This document shows positions 33,332 to 46,000 of a stretch of 64,000 nt of DNA, piece by piece. The position numbers and the translations under genes are program-made. Source of the DNA: Neocallimastix lanati (nom. inval.) (Eukaryota > Neocallimastigomycota > Neocallimastigomycetes > Neocallimastigales > Neocallimastigaceae). The notes below the pieces were generated by a model. It was not told the DNA's origin, did not search any database, and was given only the letters and a program-made list of their open reading frames with translations. Position 1 is the first letter of the stretch, and every line of letters starts with the position of its first letter. The stretch covers positions 15,001-79,000 of the forward strand of contig JACVTC010000162.1 in NCBI GenBank assembly GCA_016946835.1, given 5' to 3'.

Positions 33332-34648
33332 TTTTTTTTTTTTCTTTTTTTTTTTTACAGTCGCAATTATTATTACTATAGCATATTATTTTGTATTTTT
33401 TTTTAACGGCATCAAGCTTGTTTCATCTTTATTAATTAAATATTTGAAAAAATACATTTAATAAAAAAAAAAAAAAAAAGATAAAAAAATAAAAAAAAAA
33501 AAAAAACACAAAATAAAATAAAATAAAATAATGGTATAAAATATTCTAGTTTCATTTAATTAATATCTGTAAGACTTCATAAAAGCATTATTATACTGAA
33601 GTATAATAATTAATTTTAATTTCACAATGTTAATCATAATTTTAAGATACGAAATTATGATCTTCATTGGTTGCACTAGCCCTGCTGGCCTGTCTTACTG
33701 TTTGTTCAGCGTTGACGCTCTTGGTAGTAGTAGTAGTACGATTCGATTTGAACCTATTGAACAAAGACTATTGCTGGCCAATAGCAATAGATATAATCGA
33801 TTGAAGAAGAGCCGCAGTAACCACCAAGAATGGAGTATTAAAATAAGCACCTGATTTCATCTGGCACTTAAATAGATCCTTCCATTCCCTTGTACTATTA
33901 TTAATACTTCTTCCTCCAAGAAGGAAATTAAACACTTTTTCATACACACTAGAATCAACATACACATTATTTTCAATACTATTACTAACATTACTAATAA
34001 TACTATTACTTATATTACTATAATTACTATAATTATTATTACTATTACTATTATTGCTATTACTATTATTACTGTTACTATTATTACTTTTGGTATTATC
34101 ATTATAACTATTAACAATATCATTTGTTAGGTTGCCACTGTTAAAAGCATTATATAAAAATAAATTTTTTCATTAACTTGACTATGAATATGATTGAAAA
34201 ATGGACAATCAATTAACCAATGCCTTATTCATTGTTTATTACTTTTACAACAGGGACAAAAATTAGGACACATTTGATCTATTATTTTTGCAGCTTTAGC
34301 AATTCTAGCATCTAATCTATATCGGCTTCGTGCTCTCAATAGCCAATAGAAACCATATGAAAGATCAGGATATTCATAACAAAGTTTTATAAAATTTGAC
34401 ATTTCCTAGAATCTGTTTTTGGCATAAAATTCAGCTTTAACAGAATTGATTTTCATATTTCTTTTCCAATAAAAATCCTTGATTTTATTATCGTTATTAC
34501 CTCTTTTCTCTAGTTTACGTTTAAGAGTTCTACTTTATTTCGTCCATGTAAATTTTCTAGATTTTGGAATATTATTAACTAAATAGGAACGGAAATGAAT
34601 AAACTAATACATTCTTCACAGTTGCAAAAACCAAATCGTTCAGGTCAT
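33332..34648 (-). mobile_element. LINE-like element, copy B, 5'-truncated and mutated
   Basis: Same family and orientation as copy A, placed directly on its 5' side. Poly-T (33332-33356, one C inside) is its poly-A tail, next to the hairpin word GTCGCAATTATT. The coding remnant keeps FNFLLGGRS near 33920, an Asn/Ser linker, and SYGFYWLLRARSRYRLDARI with CPNFCPCC near 34250-34350, followed by HWLIDCPFF behind an in-frame TGA. Shared landmarks with copy A include TTATGATCTTC, CCCTGCT and CAGCGTTGA at 33654-33715. The right limit is set by the direct repeat at 34649. Confidence 0.62.
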
Positions 34649-34715
34649 AATGAATAAAAAAAAAAATATATATATATATATATACTTTATTTAATAAATA
34701 AATATATAATTTTTA
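34649..34715. repeat. Right copy of the direct repeat flanking the LINE block
   Basis: Matches 31626-31681 apart from an expanded (TA)n stretch. Together they bracket both LINE copies like a long target-site duplication. Confidence 0.65.
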
Positions 34716-35153
34716 AAAATTCTTCAAAATTATATATATAAAATTTAAATATATATAAATGCAATAAATATAGATGTAATAATATTTAAAAAAATAATAT
34801 AAAAAAAAAAAAAGATCAAAAATATTAATTAATTTTTATTACTTATTAATTATGATTTGATATTATTATTTTAAATATTTATTTTATATATTTTACATTA
34901 AAAATAATTTTTTTTATTTAATATAAAAGAAAAATATTTTATTTTATTTTTATTTTATTTTTTATTCTATTTTTATTTTATTTTATTTTTATTTTTATTT
35001 TTATTTTTATTTTTATTTTTATTTTTATTTTTATTTTTATTTTTATTTTTATTTTTATTTTTATTTTTATTTTTATTTTTATTTTTATTTTTATTTTTAT
35101 TTTTATTTTTATTTTTATTTTTATTTTTATTTTTATTTTTATTTTTATTTTTA

Positions 35154-35184
<31 letters not shown>

Positions 35185-35478
35185 TTTATTTTTATTTTTA
35201 TTTTTATTCAATCTGTAATTTATATTTCATATTCTACTATTTATTTTATTTTATTTTTATTAATTACTTATATATAAAATATTTCAATTATTTATTTTAT
35301 TTTAATTTTATAATATATATAAATAAAATAAATATATTAATATTTAAATATTATTTTTTGTTATAATTATTCTTTTATATTATATATCAATTTTTGTTTT
35401 TAATATTTATTATTAATTTTTTTTTTCTTTAAAAATGTTCAATCTTGATTTTTATTGAGTTTTTAAATTTTATTGATT
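34716..35478. repeat. 3' flank of the main NRPS with a (ATTTTT)n hexamer array
   Basis: About 230 bp of nearly pure ATTTTT hexamers (34975-35203), followed by TTCAATCTGTAATTTATATT and sequence resembling the 3' flank of the NRPS pseudogene. The alternating Lys-Ile reading frame through the array is not a gene. Confidence 0.85.
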
Positions 35479-37029
35479 TTATAATTTTAAAAAAATTTTG
35501 TTTAAAATATTTTTAATCTTTCTTATTATTACTTTATACTTTTTCTTATTCTTTTTGAATTTATCATTATTTTTATTTCCAAAAATATGTTTTTCTTCTA
35601 TATTCTTTTTAGAATCCACTAAATTTGTTGGAAGATTAATTTTATTAGTGTTTTCATTTTCATTGATTTCATATGAAATATGACATAGCATATTATTCAT
35701 ATTATTCATGGATTTTATTCTATTAATAATTGTTTTTGCATTTTCACTATAATAATTTTCACATTTCATAATTGCAAGTAATTGTTTTGCTACTTTATTC
35801 ATTATATTCTCATTATACAATTCTTCATTATACATGAATTTTATCCTATAATAATTTTTAAATTCAGATACTATCGTTACAAAATCAAAGAATTCGTATG
35901 ATAAATTAATTTCGTTTTCCTCCATTGAAAATTTTATATTAAATAATTTAGAAATTTCATTAGGTGTTATTGATTCAATCATACGATGTTCTTCATAATT
36001 ATTTAATTCAAATAATTCATATGGATCAAATTTAAATAAAGAATTACATTGATCAAGATTTAATTCGCTCTTTACTTTCAAGAATGGAACATCAAAACTG
36101 TATAATGTCATTAAAATATTCATATATTTTTTTATTAAATCAATTAAATTTAGATTTTCTATTTTAATTAACATAGGTAAAAATCTTACGAATAAACCAA
36201 TTAAATTACTCGTATTATTAGTTGTTCTATTGGAACTAACAATATTTAAAAATATATTTTGTTGTTCTGAATAAGCAGATAAAACTAAACTGGATAGGGT
36301 TATGAATAATGCCGTTTTCGACAATTTATTTTCTTTTGTAATTTTGTTGATTGTATTGTAGGTTTCATAATCAGTATTTACTGTTAATACTTTTAATTTA
36401 TTACTATTTACTTTTTTCATTTTAATATTATTATCTTTTTGAGTAAATGTTTGTGGTTGATATTCACAATTAAACATTGATTTGTAATAATTTATTTGAT
36501 CTTTAAATCCGTCAGATGATATTTTTTCATAATAGTTTATTGCATAATCACTGAATTGAATTGGTAAATCTTGCAAGGTTTCACCATTGTATAATTTATT
36601 TAATTCATTTAATAATATACCAAAGGAATATCCATCGGATACTTTGTGATCCATGTCAATAATTAAAACCTTATTTTCTATTAAACCTACTCTAATTAAT
36701 ATGTCCTTTGTTAAATCATATGGTCTAATAAATTGAGTAAAATTGAATTTTGTATAATGCTCAATTTCAAAGTCAATTTCATTATCTCTTGGTTTACAAT
36801 ATAACATTTTCTTTCCATTAACATCTTTTTCAATGAAAATAGATTTTAATACTGAGTGTCTATTAATGATCGTCCTGAAATTATCGGTTAGTTTTTCAAG
36901 GTCAATATTGTCATTTAACAGATAGTATTTATACATATTTGTTTTTGAGGCATTAATAGAATAAGAATTTAATTCATCTTCACTAAACATTACACCGCGC
37001 AATAATGGTGTCAGTGGAAATTCCTTCAT
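35479..37029 (-). other. NRPS terminal condensation domain and basic tail
   Basis: About 515 residues after the last carrier. The active-site motif reads MDHKVSDG instead of MHHIISDG: the second His and the Asp-Gly are kept, and the first His is Asp. The same motif is in the pseudogene's last domain, so the change is old and conserved. A Lys/Asn-rich linker and a short amphipathic, basic C-terminal helix (KIKNILNKIFLKL) end the protein. A role in release or ring closure is inferred from fungal NRPSs that end in a C domain. Confidence 0.75.
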
Positions 37030-40000
37030 ATTATATCTTTTAATAATTTCTATATTTTTTTCTTTCTCTTTTTCTTTATTATTTTTAATCATTTTTTCAA
37101 TATATTCTGAAAGATCGTTAACCACCGAATACTTCAATACATTCTTTATTCCTATTTTAATCTTAAATTTCTTTTCAAGTTCGTACACAACTTTAATGGC
37201 ATTCAAACTATCTCCACCTAAATCACAGAAATCACTGTATTTACCAACACTCTTTTCTTCCATGTTAAATATTCTTTCGAATATTTCACAAATACTTTTC
37301 TCCACTTCTGTATCTGGTTCAATATATTCTTCTTTAATGATATCATTTATATTTGGTTCAGGTAATGATCTTCTATCTAATTTTCCATTGTTGGTCATTG
37401 GAATAGTTTCAATCTTTATGAAATAGTTTGGTATCATATAAGCAGGAAGTTTTTGTCTTAAATAGCTTCGAATTTCATTTCCAGAAATACTTTCTTCACT
37501 AATATAATAACCAACCAAATATTTATCTCCATTTTCCTTTACCTTATCAATGATTGCACAGTATTTAATGCTTTTAATTTCTTTGATTATATTTTCTATT
37601 TCACTTAATTCAATTCTTTGTCCATGAATCTTAACTTGGAAATCCATTCTACCTAAATATTCGATTTCACCATTTTCAAACCATCTTCCAAGATCTCCTG
37701 TTCTATACATCTTCCTTTTCTCTCCATTTTCATTATTAAATAGACATTCAATGAACTTTTCATTCGTTAATTTTTCTTTATTCAAGTATCCTTTTCCTAC
37801 ACCGCAACCTGCAATATACATTTCTCCTGTAATTCCTACTGGAACTACCTTGAAATACTCATCTAATATATATATTTCGTAATTGCATACAGGTTTACCA
37901 ATTGTTATATGGTTTAATTTACCTTCCATAATTTGATTATTATTGAATTTTTTCATTGTGGACATCATAGTAGTTTCAGTTGGTCCATAGGCATTATATA
38001 TGCTAGCATCAGTATATTTAATGATACTTTGAAGCATGTCCAACTTTATACTTTCACCACCGAAAATAAGAACCTTCACTTTAGAAATACATTCTTTAAA
38101 TTTATTATTATTTAAATAATTTATTATTCTGGATGGAGTACTAACAATAAAATCTACCTTATACTTCTTTATTAATTCACCAAGTAATTGAGGATCATTG
38201 TATTCTATTTCATTACATAAAATGATACATTTTCCCTTTATCAAAGAATAAAATAGTTCATTGATAGACATATCAAAAGTAAATTTGGAAAATGCCAGAG
38301 CATTGTTAAATTCATTTTCATTAAATTCCTTATTTCCTTTATAACTTTGGGAATAATTACAGAAATTGATCAAGTTACCATGAGTCAATAATGTTCCTTT
38401 AGGTTTTCCAGTGGTTCCTGAAGTGAATAATACGTAACACAAATCATCACTTATATTCATATTTTTTATATTTTGTGTATTTCTATTGTAATTATGATTT
38501 TGTAATTCATAATTGATTATATTATTGAACTTTAATTTTTCAATCAATTCGGCTGTTGAAACATATTGCAAAACAAAGTTCGACTTGGATTCATTTATCA
38601 TATATTCAATTCTTTCTTTTGGAAATTCTGGATCAATTGGTAAAAAGGCTGCTCCGCATTTTAAAATAGCTAAAGTCGCAATAATATAATAGGGTGAACG
38701 TTCTGATATAACTGGAATAATACATCCTTTCTTAATATCATTCATCTTCAAATAATAGGCTAAAGAATTACTCATTTCATTTAATTTTTGATAACTAATT
38801 TTAATATTATTGTATATGATGGCAATTTTATCTGAATATTTCTTTGCTACCTTACTAAATTCAACATGATAAACTTTATCACAGTCATTCTTACAAACAT
38901 TATTATTAAATTGATTCACTATTCTTTCTCTCTCTCCTTCACTAATATATTCTATATCTTTTATATTTTGATCAAATTTTTCTATATTTTTAATGATCTC
39001 AAGATAAGAGTTTGCGATATTGTTAATTATATATTCTTCATAAATATTATTATTGTAATTAATACTAATAGAATAGTTATCTTCTTTTTCTATTATTGTA
39101 AATGTAATATCAAACTTTGAATTGTTATTTTCATTTAATGATAACGATTCTTGATATTCTTTTTCATTAAATATACTTGGACAATCTTTCTTGGTCAGTG
39201 GATTTACAATAGTTTTTGGTTGGAATATGAAAGTATTATTAATATTTTTCAAATTTAATTTTTGTTTCAATTCTGAAAATGACAAATCATTATTTTTGTA
39301 AACATTCATCAATATGTTCATATTTCCTTTAAGTATTTCTTCAAGTGAAACTTCACCATTATCAAACTTTAAAAGAATTGGCTGTGTAGTAACAAACATA
39401 CCAATCATATTCTCAATATAATGATTATTTCTATTGGCATTAATTAATGAGGTGTATACGTTTTCCTGTCCACTGTATTTACTTAATATATAAGAATATA
39501 AAGTAATAAAGAATACAGTTTTACTAATCTTTTTGCTTTTAACATATGAATTAATAGAATTGGAAATTTCTTTGCTTATTGATAATTCAAATTGTGCAAT
39601 ATTTTGTGTATTAACTTTACCATTTTCACTGATCGAATCGGAAATTTCATATCCCTTAATATTCTTTTTTGGAATGTCCAATTCTTCATAATCTGAAGCA
39701 AACATTTCTTTATAGAAGGAAATTTGTTCTTCGAAATTCTTATTTTGTTCTTTTTCTTTTACGAAATAGGCATAATCACTATATTGAACTTCTAATTTTT
39801 CATCTTCTTCATTATCATAATAATAATGATTTAATTCATTAGCGATAATAGACATACTCATACCATCCGATATGATATGATGCATATCAAACATTAATAC
39901 TTTATTTCCAATAAATCCAACTCTCATTAAAGGTGCTTCCGATAAATTAAATGGTCTGATAAATTCTTGTGCATTTTCATAGGTATATTCTTCAAATATT

Positions 40001-43000
40001 AATTGACTTTCATTATCAATAGAACCATAAATTTCAATTTTATTTTTTATCTCTTTTTCGATATATCTAGATTTCAATATTTCATGTTTATTGAACAGTT
40101 TATTAAAAGCTTTTTTCACCTTTTCAATATCTATTCCTTCATTCAATTTCACTGAAGCTGGCATATTGTACATTGTACCATTGACATCTTTCTTTGAATC
40201 TATATAAACACCTAGTTGTTGTGATGTTATTGGGAACTCCTTCATATTAAATTTTTTAATAATTTCTACATTATTGCCATTTTCATTTTCATTTCCTTCA
40301 ATCTTTTGAAGGATTTCTTCAACATGCTCTGAAAGATTGCTGACCACCGAATACTTTAATATATCTTTTATTCCAACATTAATTTTAAACTTTTTCTCAA
40401 GTTCGTACACAACTTTAATGGCATTCAAACTATCACCACCTAAATCATAGAAATCACTGTATTTACCAACTGTATTTTTTTCCAATTTAAATAATCTTTC
40501 GTATATTTCACAAATACTTTTCTCCACTTCTGTATCTGGTTCTACATATTCTTCTTTAATGTTATCATTTATATTTGGTTCAGGTAATGCTTTCCTGTCT
40601 AACTTACCTGTAGAAGTAATTGGTAAAACATCAATTCTAATGAAATAGTTAGGAATCATATATCTTGGAAGGGATTTATTCAAATATTTCCTAATATCAT
40701 TAGAGCTAATATTTTTATTGTGATCATTAATGTAATAGCATATTAAATAGTTATTTTTTACACTATTCTTAACCTTCTTTTCGATTACAATCGAATATTT
40801 AATTTCTGGAATTTCCTTAATTACACTTTCAATTTCTCCTAATTCAATTCTTTGTCCATTAATTTTGACTTGACTATCAACTCTACCAACAATAATTAAT
40901 TCTCCTTGCTCAGTCCATTTACCAATGTCTCCTGTTTTGTACATTTTATTATAGCTGCTTTCTCCTAAAATGAAAGGACATTCAATAAACTTTTCTTCCG
41001 TTAATTCCTTTAAATTTAAATAACCTTGACCAACTCCGTATCCTGCAATATAGATTTCTCCTTCAATTCCTATTGGTACTGGCTTCATATACTTGTCTAA
41101 TACATACATTTTAAAATTACAAAGTGGTCCTCCAACCGTAATCACGGTATTTTCTTTTTTATTTCTAACAATATCAGTAATATCCTTTATATTACTAACT
41201 ACTGTTGTTTCGGCTGGACCATAAACACTAAATAATCTTGCATTGCTATTCTCCACTATTTTTTCCGCTGTATTAATATTCAAGTATTCACCCCCAAGTA
41301 AAATCCATTTCACATTTTTCAATGATTTCATAAAGCATTCCTCATTAATGTATCTTTCGATTCTAGATGGAACAGTAAAGATATATTTTATTTCATATTT
41401 AACTATTAAATCACTTAATAATTTTGGATTATTGTATTCTTCCTCATTAGTTAAGATAATTCTACTTCCTCTCATCAATGGATAATAAAGTTCTCCTATA
41501 CTAATATCATGTGTAAATTTACAAATGGATAATACATCATCAAACTCATCACCATAGATATCATCTTTTCCTTTATATTTTTGAGTGTAGAAGCAGTAAT
41601 TAATTAAATTATTATGTTTTATTAATACACCTTTTGGTTTTCCTGTTGTTCCTGAAGTGAATAATGAATAACAGAGATCTTCAGGATCATTAATATTTTC
41701 AATTTCTTGGTTATTCTCACTGAAAACGTGTTTGGATAAATCATACTTTTCATTATTAATCATTCTTAATTTTTCAAGATTTTCTTTATCATTAATATAT
41801 ACTAATACGATTTTTGTATTGGTTTCTTCTACAATATATTTTATTCTTTCTTCGGGAAATTCAGGATCGACAGGAAGAAATGCTGCTCCACTCTTCATAA
41901 CCGCAAGTGAGGCTAAAACATAATAATACGATCTTTCAGTAATCACAGGAATTATATCTCCTTTATTGACTCCTCTTCTTCTTAACCAATGTGCTAAGGA
42001 ATTACTCTTTTCATCTAATTCCTTATAAGTCATTTTGACATCACCACAAATAATTGCACATTTTTTAGGATTTTTCTTGGCTACTTTACTAAACTCAATA
42101 TGATAGACTTTATCACTGTGAAAGTCACATTTATTACTATTAAATTGATTCAATATTCTTTCTCTCTCTCCTTCACTAATATATTCTATATCTTTTATAT
42201 TTTGATCAAATTTTTCTATATTTTTAATGATCTCAAGATAAGAGTTTGCGATATTGTTAATTATATTTTCTTCATAAATATTATTATTGTAATTAATACT
42301 AATAGAATAGTTATCTTCTTTTTCTATTATTGTAAATGTAATATCAAATTTTGAATTGTTATTTTCATATAATGATAACGATTCTTGATATTCTTTTTCA
42401 TTAAATATACTTGGACAATCTTTCTTGGTCAGTGGATTTACAATAGTTTTTGGTTGGAATATGAAAGTATTATTAATATTTTTCAAATTTAATTTTTGTT
42501 TCAATTCTGAAAATGACAAATCATTATTTTTGTAAACATTCATCAATATGTTCATATTTCCTTTAAGTATTTCTTCAAGTGAAACTTCACCATTATCAAA
42601 CTTTAAAAGAATTGGCTGTGTAGTAACAAACATACCAATCATATTCTCAATATAATGATTATTTCTATTGGCATTAATTAATGAGGTGTATACATTTTCC
42701 TGTCCACTGTATTTACTTAATATATAAGAATATAAAGTAATAAAGAATACAGTTTTACTAATCTTTTTGCTTTTAACATAAGAATTAATAGAATTGGAAA
42801 TTTCTTTGCTTATTGATAATTCAAATTGTGCAATATTTTGTGTATTAACTTTACCATTTTCATTGATCGAATCGGAAATTTCATATTCCTTAATATTCTT
42901 TTTTGGGATGTCCAATTCTTCATAATCTGAAGCAAACATTTCTTTATAGAAGGAAATTTGTTCTTCGAAATTCTTATTTTGTTCTTTTTCTTTTACGAAA

Positions 43001-46000
43001 TAGGCATAATCACTATATTGAACTTCTAATTTTTCATCTTCTTCCTTATCATAATAATAATGATTTAATTCATTAGCGATAATAGACATACTCATACCAT
43101 CCGATATGATATGATGCATATCAAACATTAATACTTTATTTCCAATAAATCCAACTCTCATTAAAGGTGCTTTCGATAAATTAAATGGTCTTACAAATTC
43201 ATGAGCATTTTCATAGGTATATTCTTCAAATATTAATTGACTTTCATCATCAATAGAACCATAAATTTCAATTTTATTTTTTATCTCTTTTTCGATATAT
43301 CTAGATTTCAATATTTCATGTTTATTGAATAGTTTATTAAAAGCTTCCTTTACCTTTTCAATATCGATTCCTTCATTTAATTTCACTGAAGCTGGCATAT
43401 TGTACATTATACTATTGACATCTTTCTTTGAATCTATATAAACACCTAGTTGTTGTGATGTTATTGGGAACTCCTTCATATTAAATTTTTTAATAATTTC
43501 TACATTATTGCCATTTTCATTTTCATTTTCTTCAATCTTTTGAAGGATTTCTTCAACATGCTCTGAAAGATTGCTGACCACCGAATACTTTAATATATCT
43601 TTTATTCCAACATTAATTTTAAACTTTTTCTCAATCTCGTACACAACTTTAATGGCATTCAAACTATCACCACCTAAATCATAGAAATCACTGTATTTAC
43701 CAACTGTATTTTCTTCCAATTTAAATAATCTTTCGTATAATTCACAAATACTTTTTTCTATATATGTATCTGGTTCGACGTATTCTTCTTTAATTATATC
43801 TTTTATATTTGGTTCAGGTAATGCTTTCCTGTCCAACTTACCTGTAGAAGTAATTGGTAAGACATCAATTCTTATGAAATAGTTAGGAATCATATTTCTT
43901 GGAAGTGATTTATTCAAATATTTCCTAATATTATTTCCACTAATATCTTTATCATGATCACTAATGTAATAGCATATTAAATAGTTATTTTTTACACTAT
44001 TCTTAACCTTCTTTTCTATTACAATCGAATATTTAATTTCTGGAATTTCCTTAATTACACTTTCAATTTCTCCTAATTCAATTCTTTGTCCATTAATTTT
44101 GACTTGACTATCAACTCTACCAACAATAATTAATTCTCCTTGCTCAGTCCATTTACCAATGTCTCCTGTTTTGTACATCTTATTATAGCTGCTTTCTCCT
44201 AAAATGAAAGGACATTCAATAAACTTTTCTTCCGTTAATTCCTTTAAATTTAAATAACCTTGACCAACTCCGTATCCTGCAATATAGATTTCTCCTTCAA
44301 TTCCTATTGGTACTGGCTTCATATACTTGTCTAATACATACATTTTAAAGTTACAAAGTGGTCCTCCAACCGTAATCACGGTATTTTCTTTTTTATTTCT
44401 AACAATATCAGTAATATCCTTTATATTACTAACTACTGTTGTTTCGGCTGGACCATAAACACTAAATAATCTTGCATTGCTATTCTCCACTATTTTTTCC
44501 GCTGTATTAATATTCAAGTATTCACCCCCAAGTAAAATCCATTTCACATTTTTCAATGATTTAATAAAACATTCCTCATTAATGTATCTTTCGATTCTAG
44601 ATGGAACAGTAAAGATATATTTTATTTCATATTTAACTATTAAATCACTTAATAATTTTGGATTATTGTATTCTTCCTCATTAGTTAAGATAATTCTACT
44701 TCCTCTCATCAATGGATAATAAAGTTCTCCTATACTAATATCATGTGTAAATTTACAAATGGATAATACATCATCAAACTCATCGCCATAGATATCCTCC
44801 TTTCCTTTATACTTTTGAGTGTAGAAGCAGTAATTAATTAAATTATTATGTTTTATTAATACACCTTTTGGTTTTCCTGTTGTTCCTGAAGTGAATAATG
44901 AATAACAGAGATCTTCAGGATCATTAATATTTTCAATTCCTTGGAGATTCTCATTATAATTGTGATTGGATATATCATACTTTTCTGTACTTATCATTCC
45001 TAATTTTTCAAGATTTTCTTTATCATTAATATATACTAATACGATTTTTGCATTTGTTTCTTCTACAATATATTTTATTCTTTCTTTTGGAAATTCAGGA
45101 TCGACAGGAAGAAAAGCGGCTCCACTCTTCATCACCGCAAGTGAGGCTAAAACATAATAATGTGATCTCTCAGTAATTACTGGAATTATATCTCCTCTAT
45201 GGACGCCTCTTCTTCTTAACCAATGGGCTAAAGAATTACTCTTTTCATCTAATTCCTTATACGTCATCTCTATGTCATTACAAATAATGGCATATTTATT
45301 ATAATATTTCTTGGCTACCTTGCTAAATTCAACATGATAGAGTTTATTAAAGTCATTATTACAAACATTACTATTAAATTGATTTAATATCTTTTCTCTT
45401 TCTTCTTCACTGATATATTCTATATCTTTGATGTTTTGATCAAATTTTTCCATATTTTTAATGATTTCAAGATAAGAGTTCGCAATACCCTTAATAATAC
45501 TTTCTTCATAAATATTATTATTGTAATTAATATTAATAGAATAATTATTTTCTTTTTCTATAATACTAAATGTAATATCAAACTTTGAATTGTTATTTTC
45601 ATATAATGATAACGATTCTTGATATTCTTTTTCATTAAATATACTTGGACAATCTTTCTTGGTAAGTGGATTTACAATAGTTTTTGGTTGGAATATGAAA
45701 GTATTATTAATACTTTTCAAATTTAATTTTTGTTTCAATTCTGAAAATGACAAATCATTATTCTTGTAAACATTCATCAATATGTTCATATTTCCTTTAA
45801 GTATTTCTTCAAGTGAAACTTCACCATTATCAAACTTTAAAAGAATTGGCTGTGTAGTAACAAACATACCAATCATATTCTCAATATAATGATTATTTCT
45901 ATTGGCATTAATTAATGAGGTGTATACGTTTTCCTGTCCACTGTATTTACTTAATATATAAGAATATAAAGTAATAAAGAATACAGTTTTACTAATCTTT

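Noticed and set aside
34978-35211. Open frame of alternating Lys and Ile
   Set aside because: It is a direct reading of the (ATTTTT)n hexamer array.
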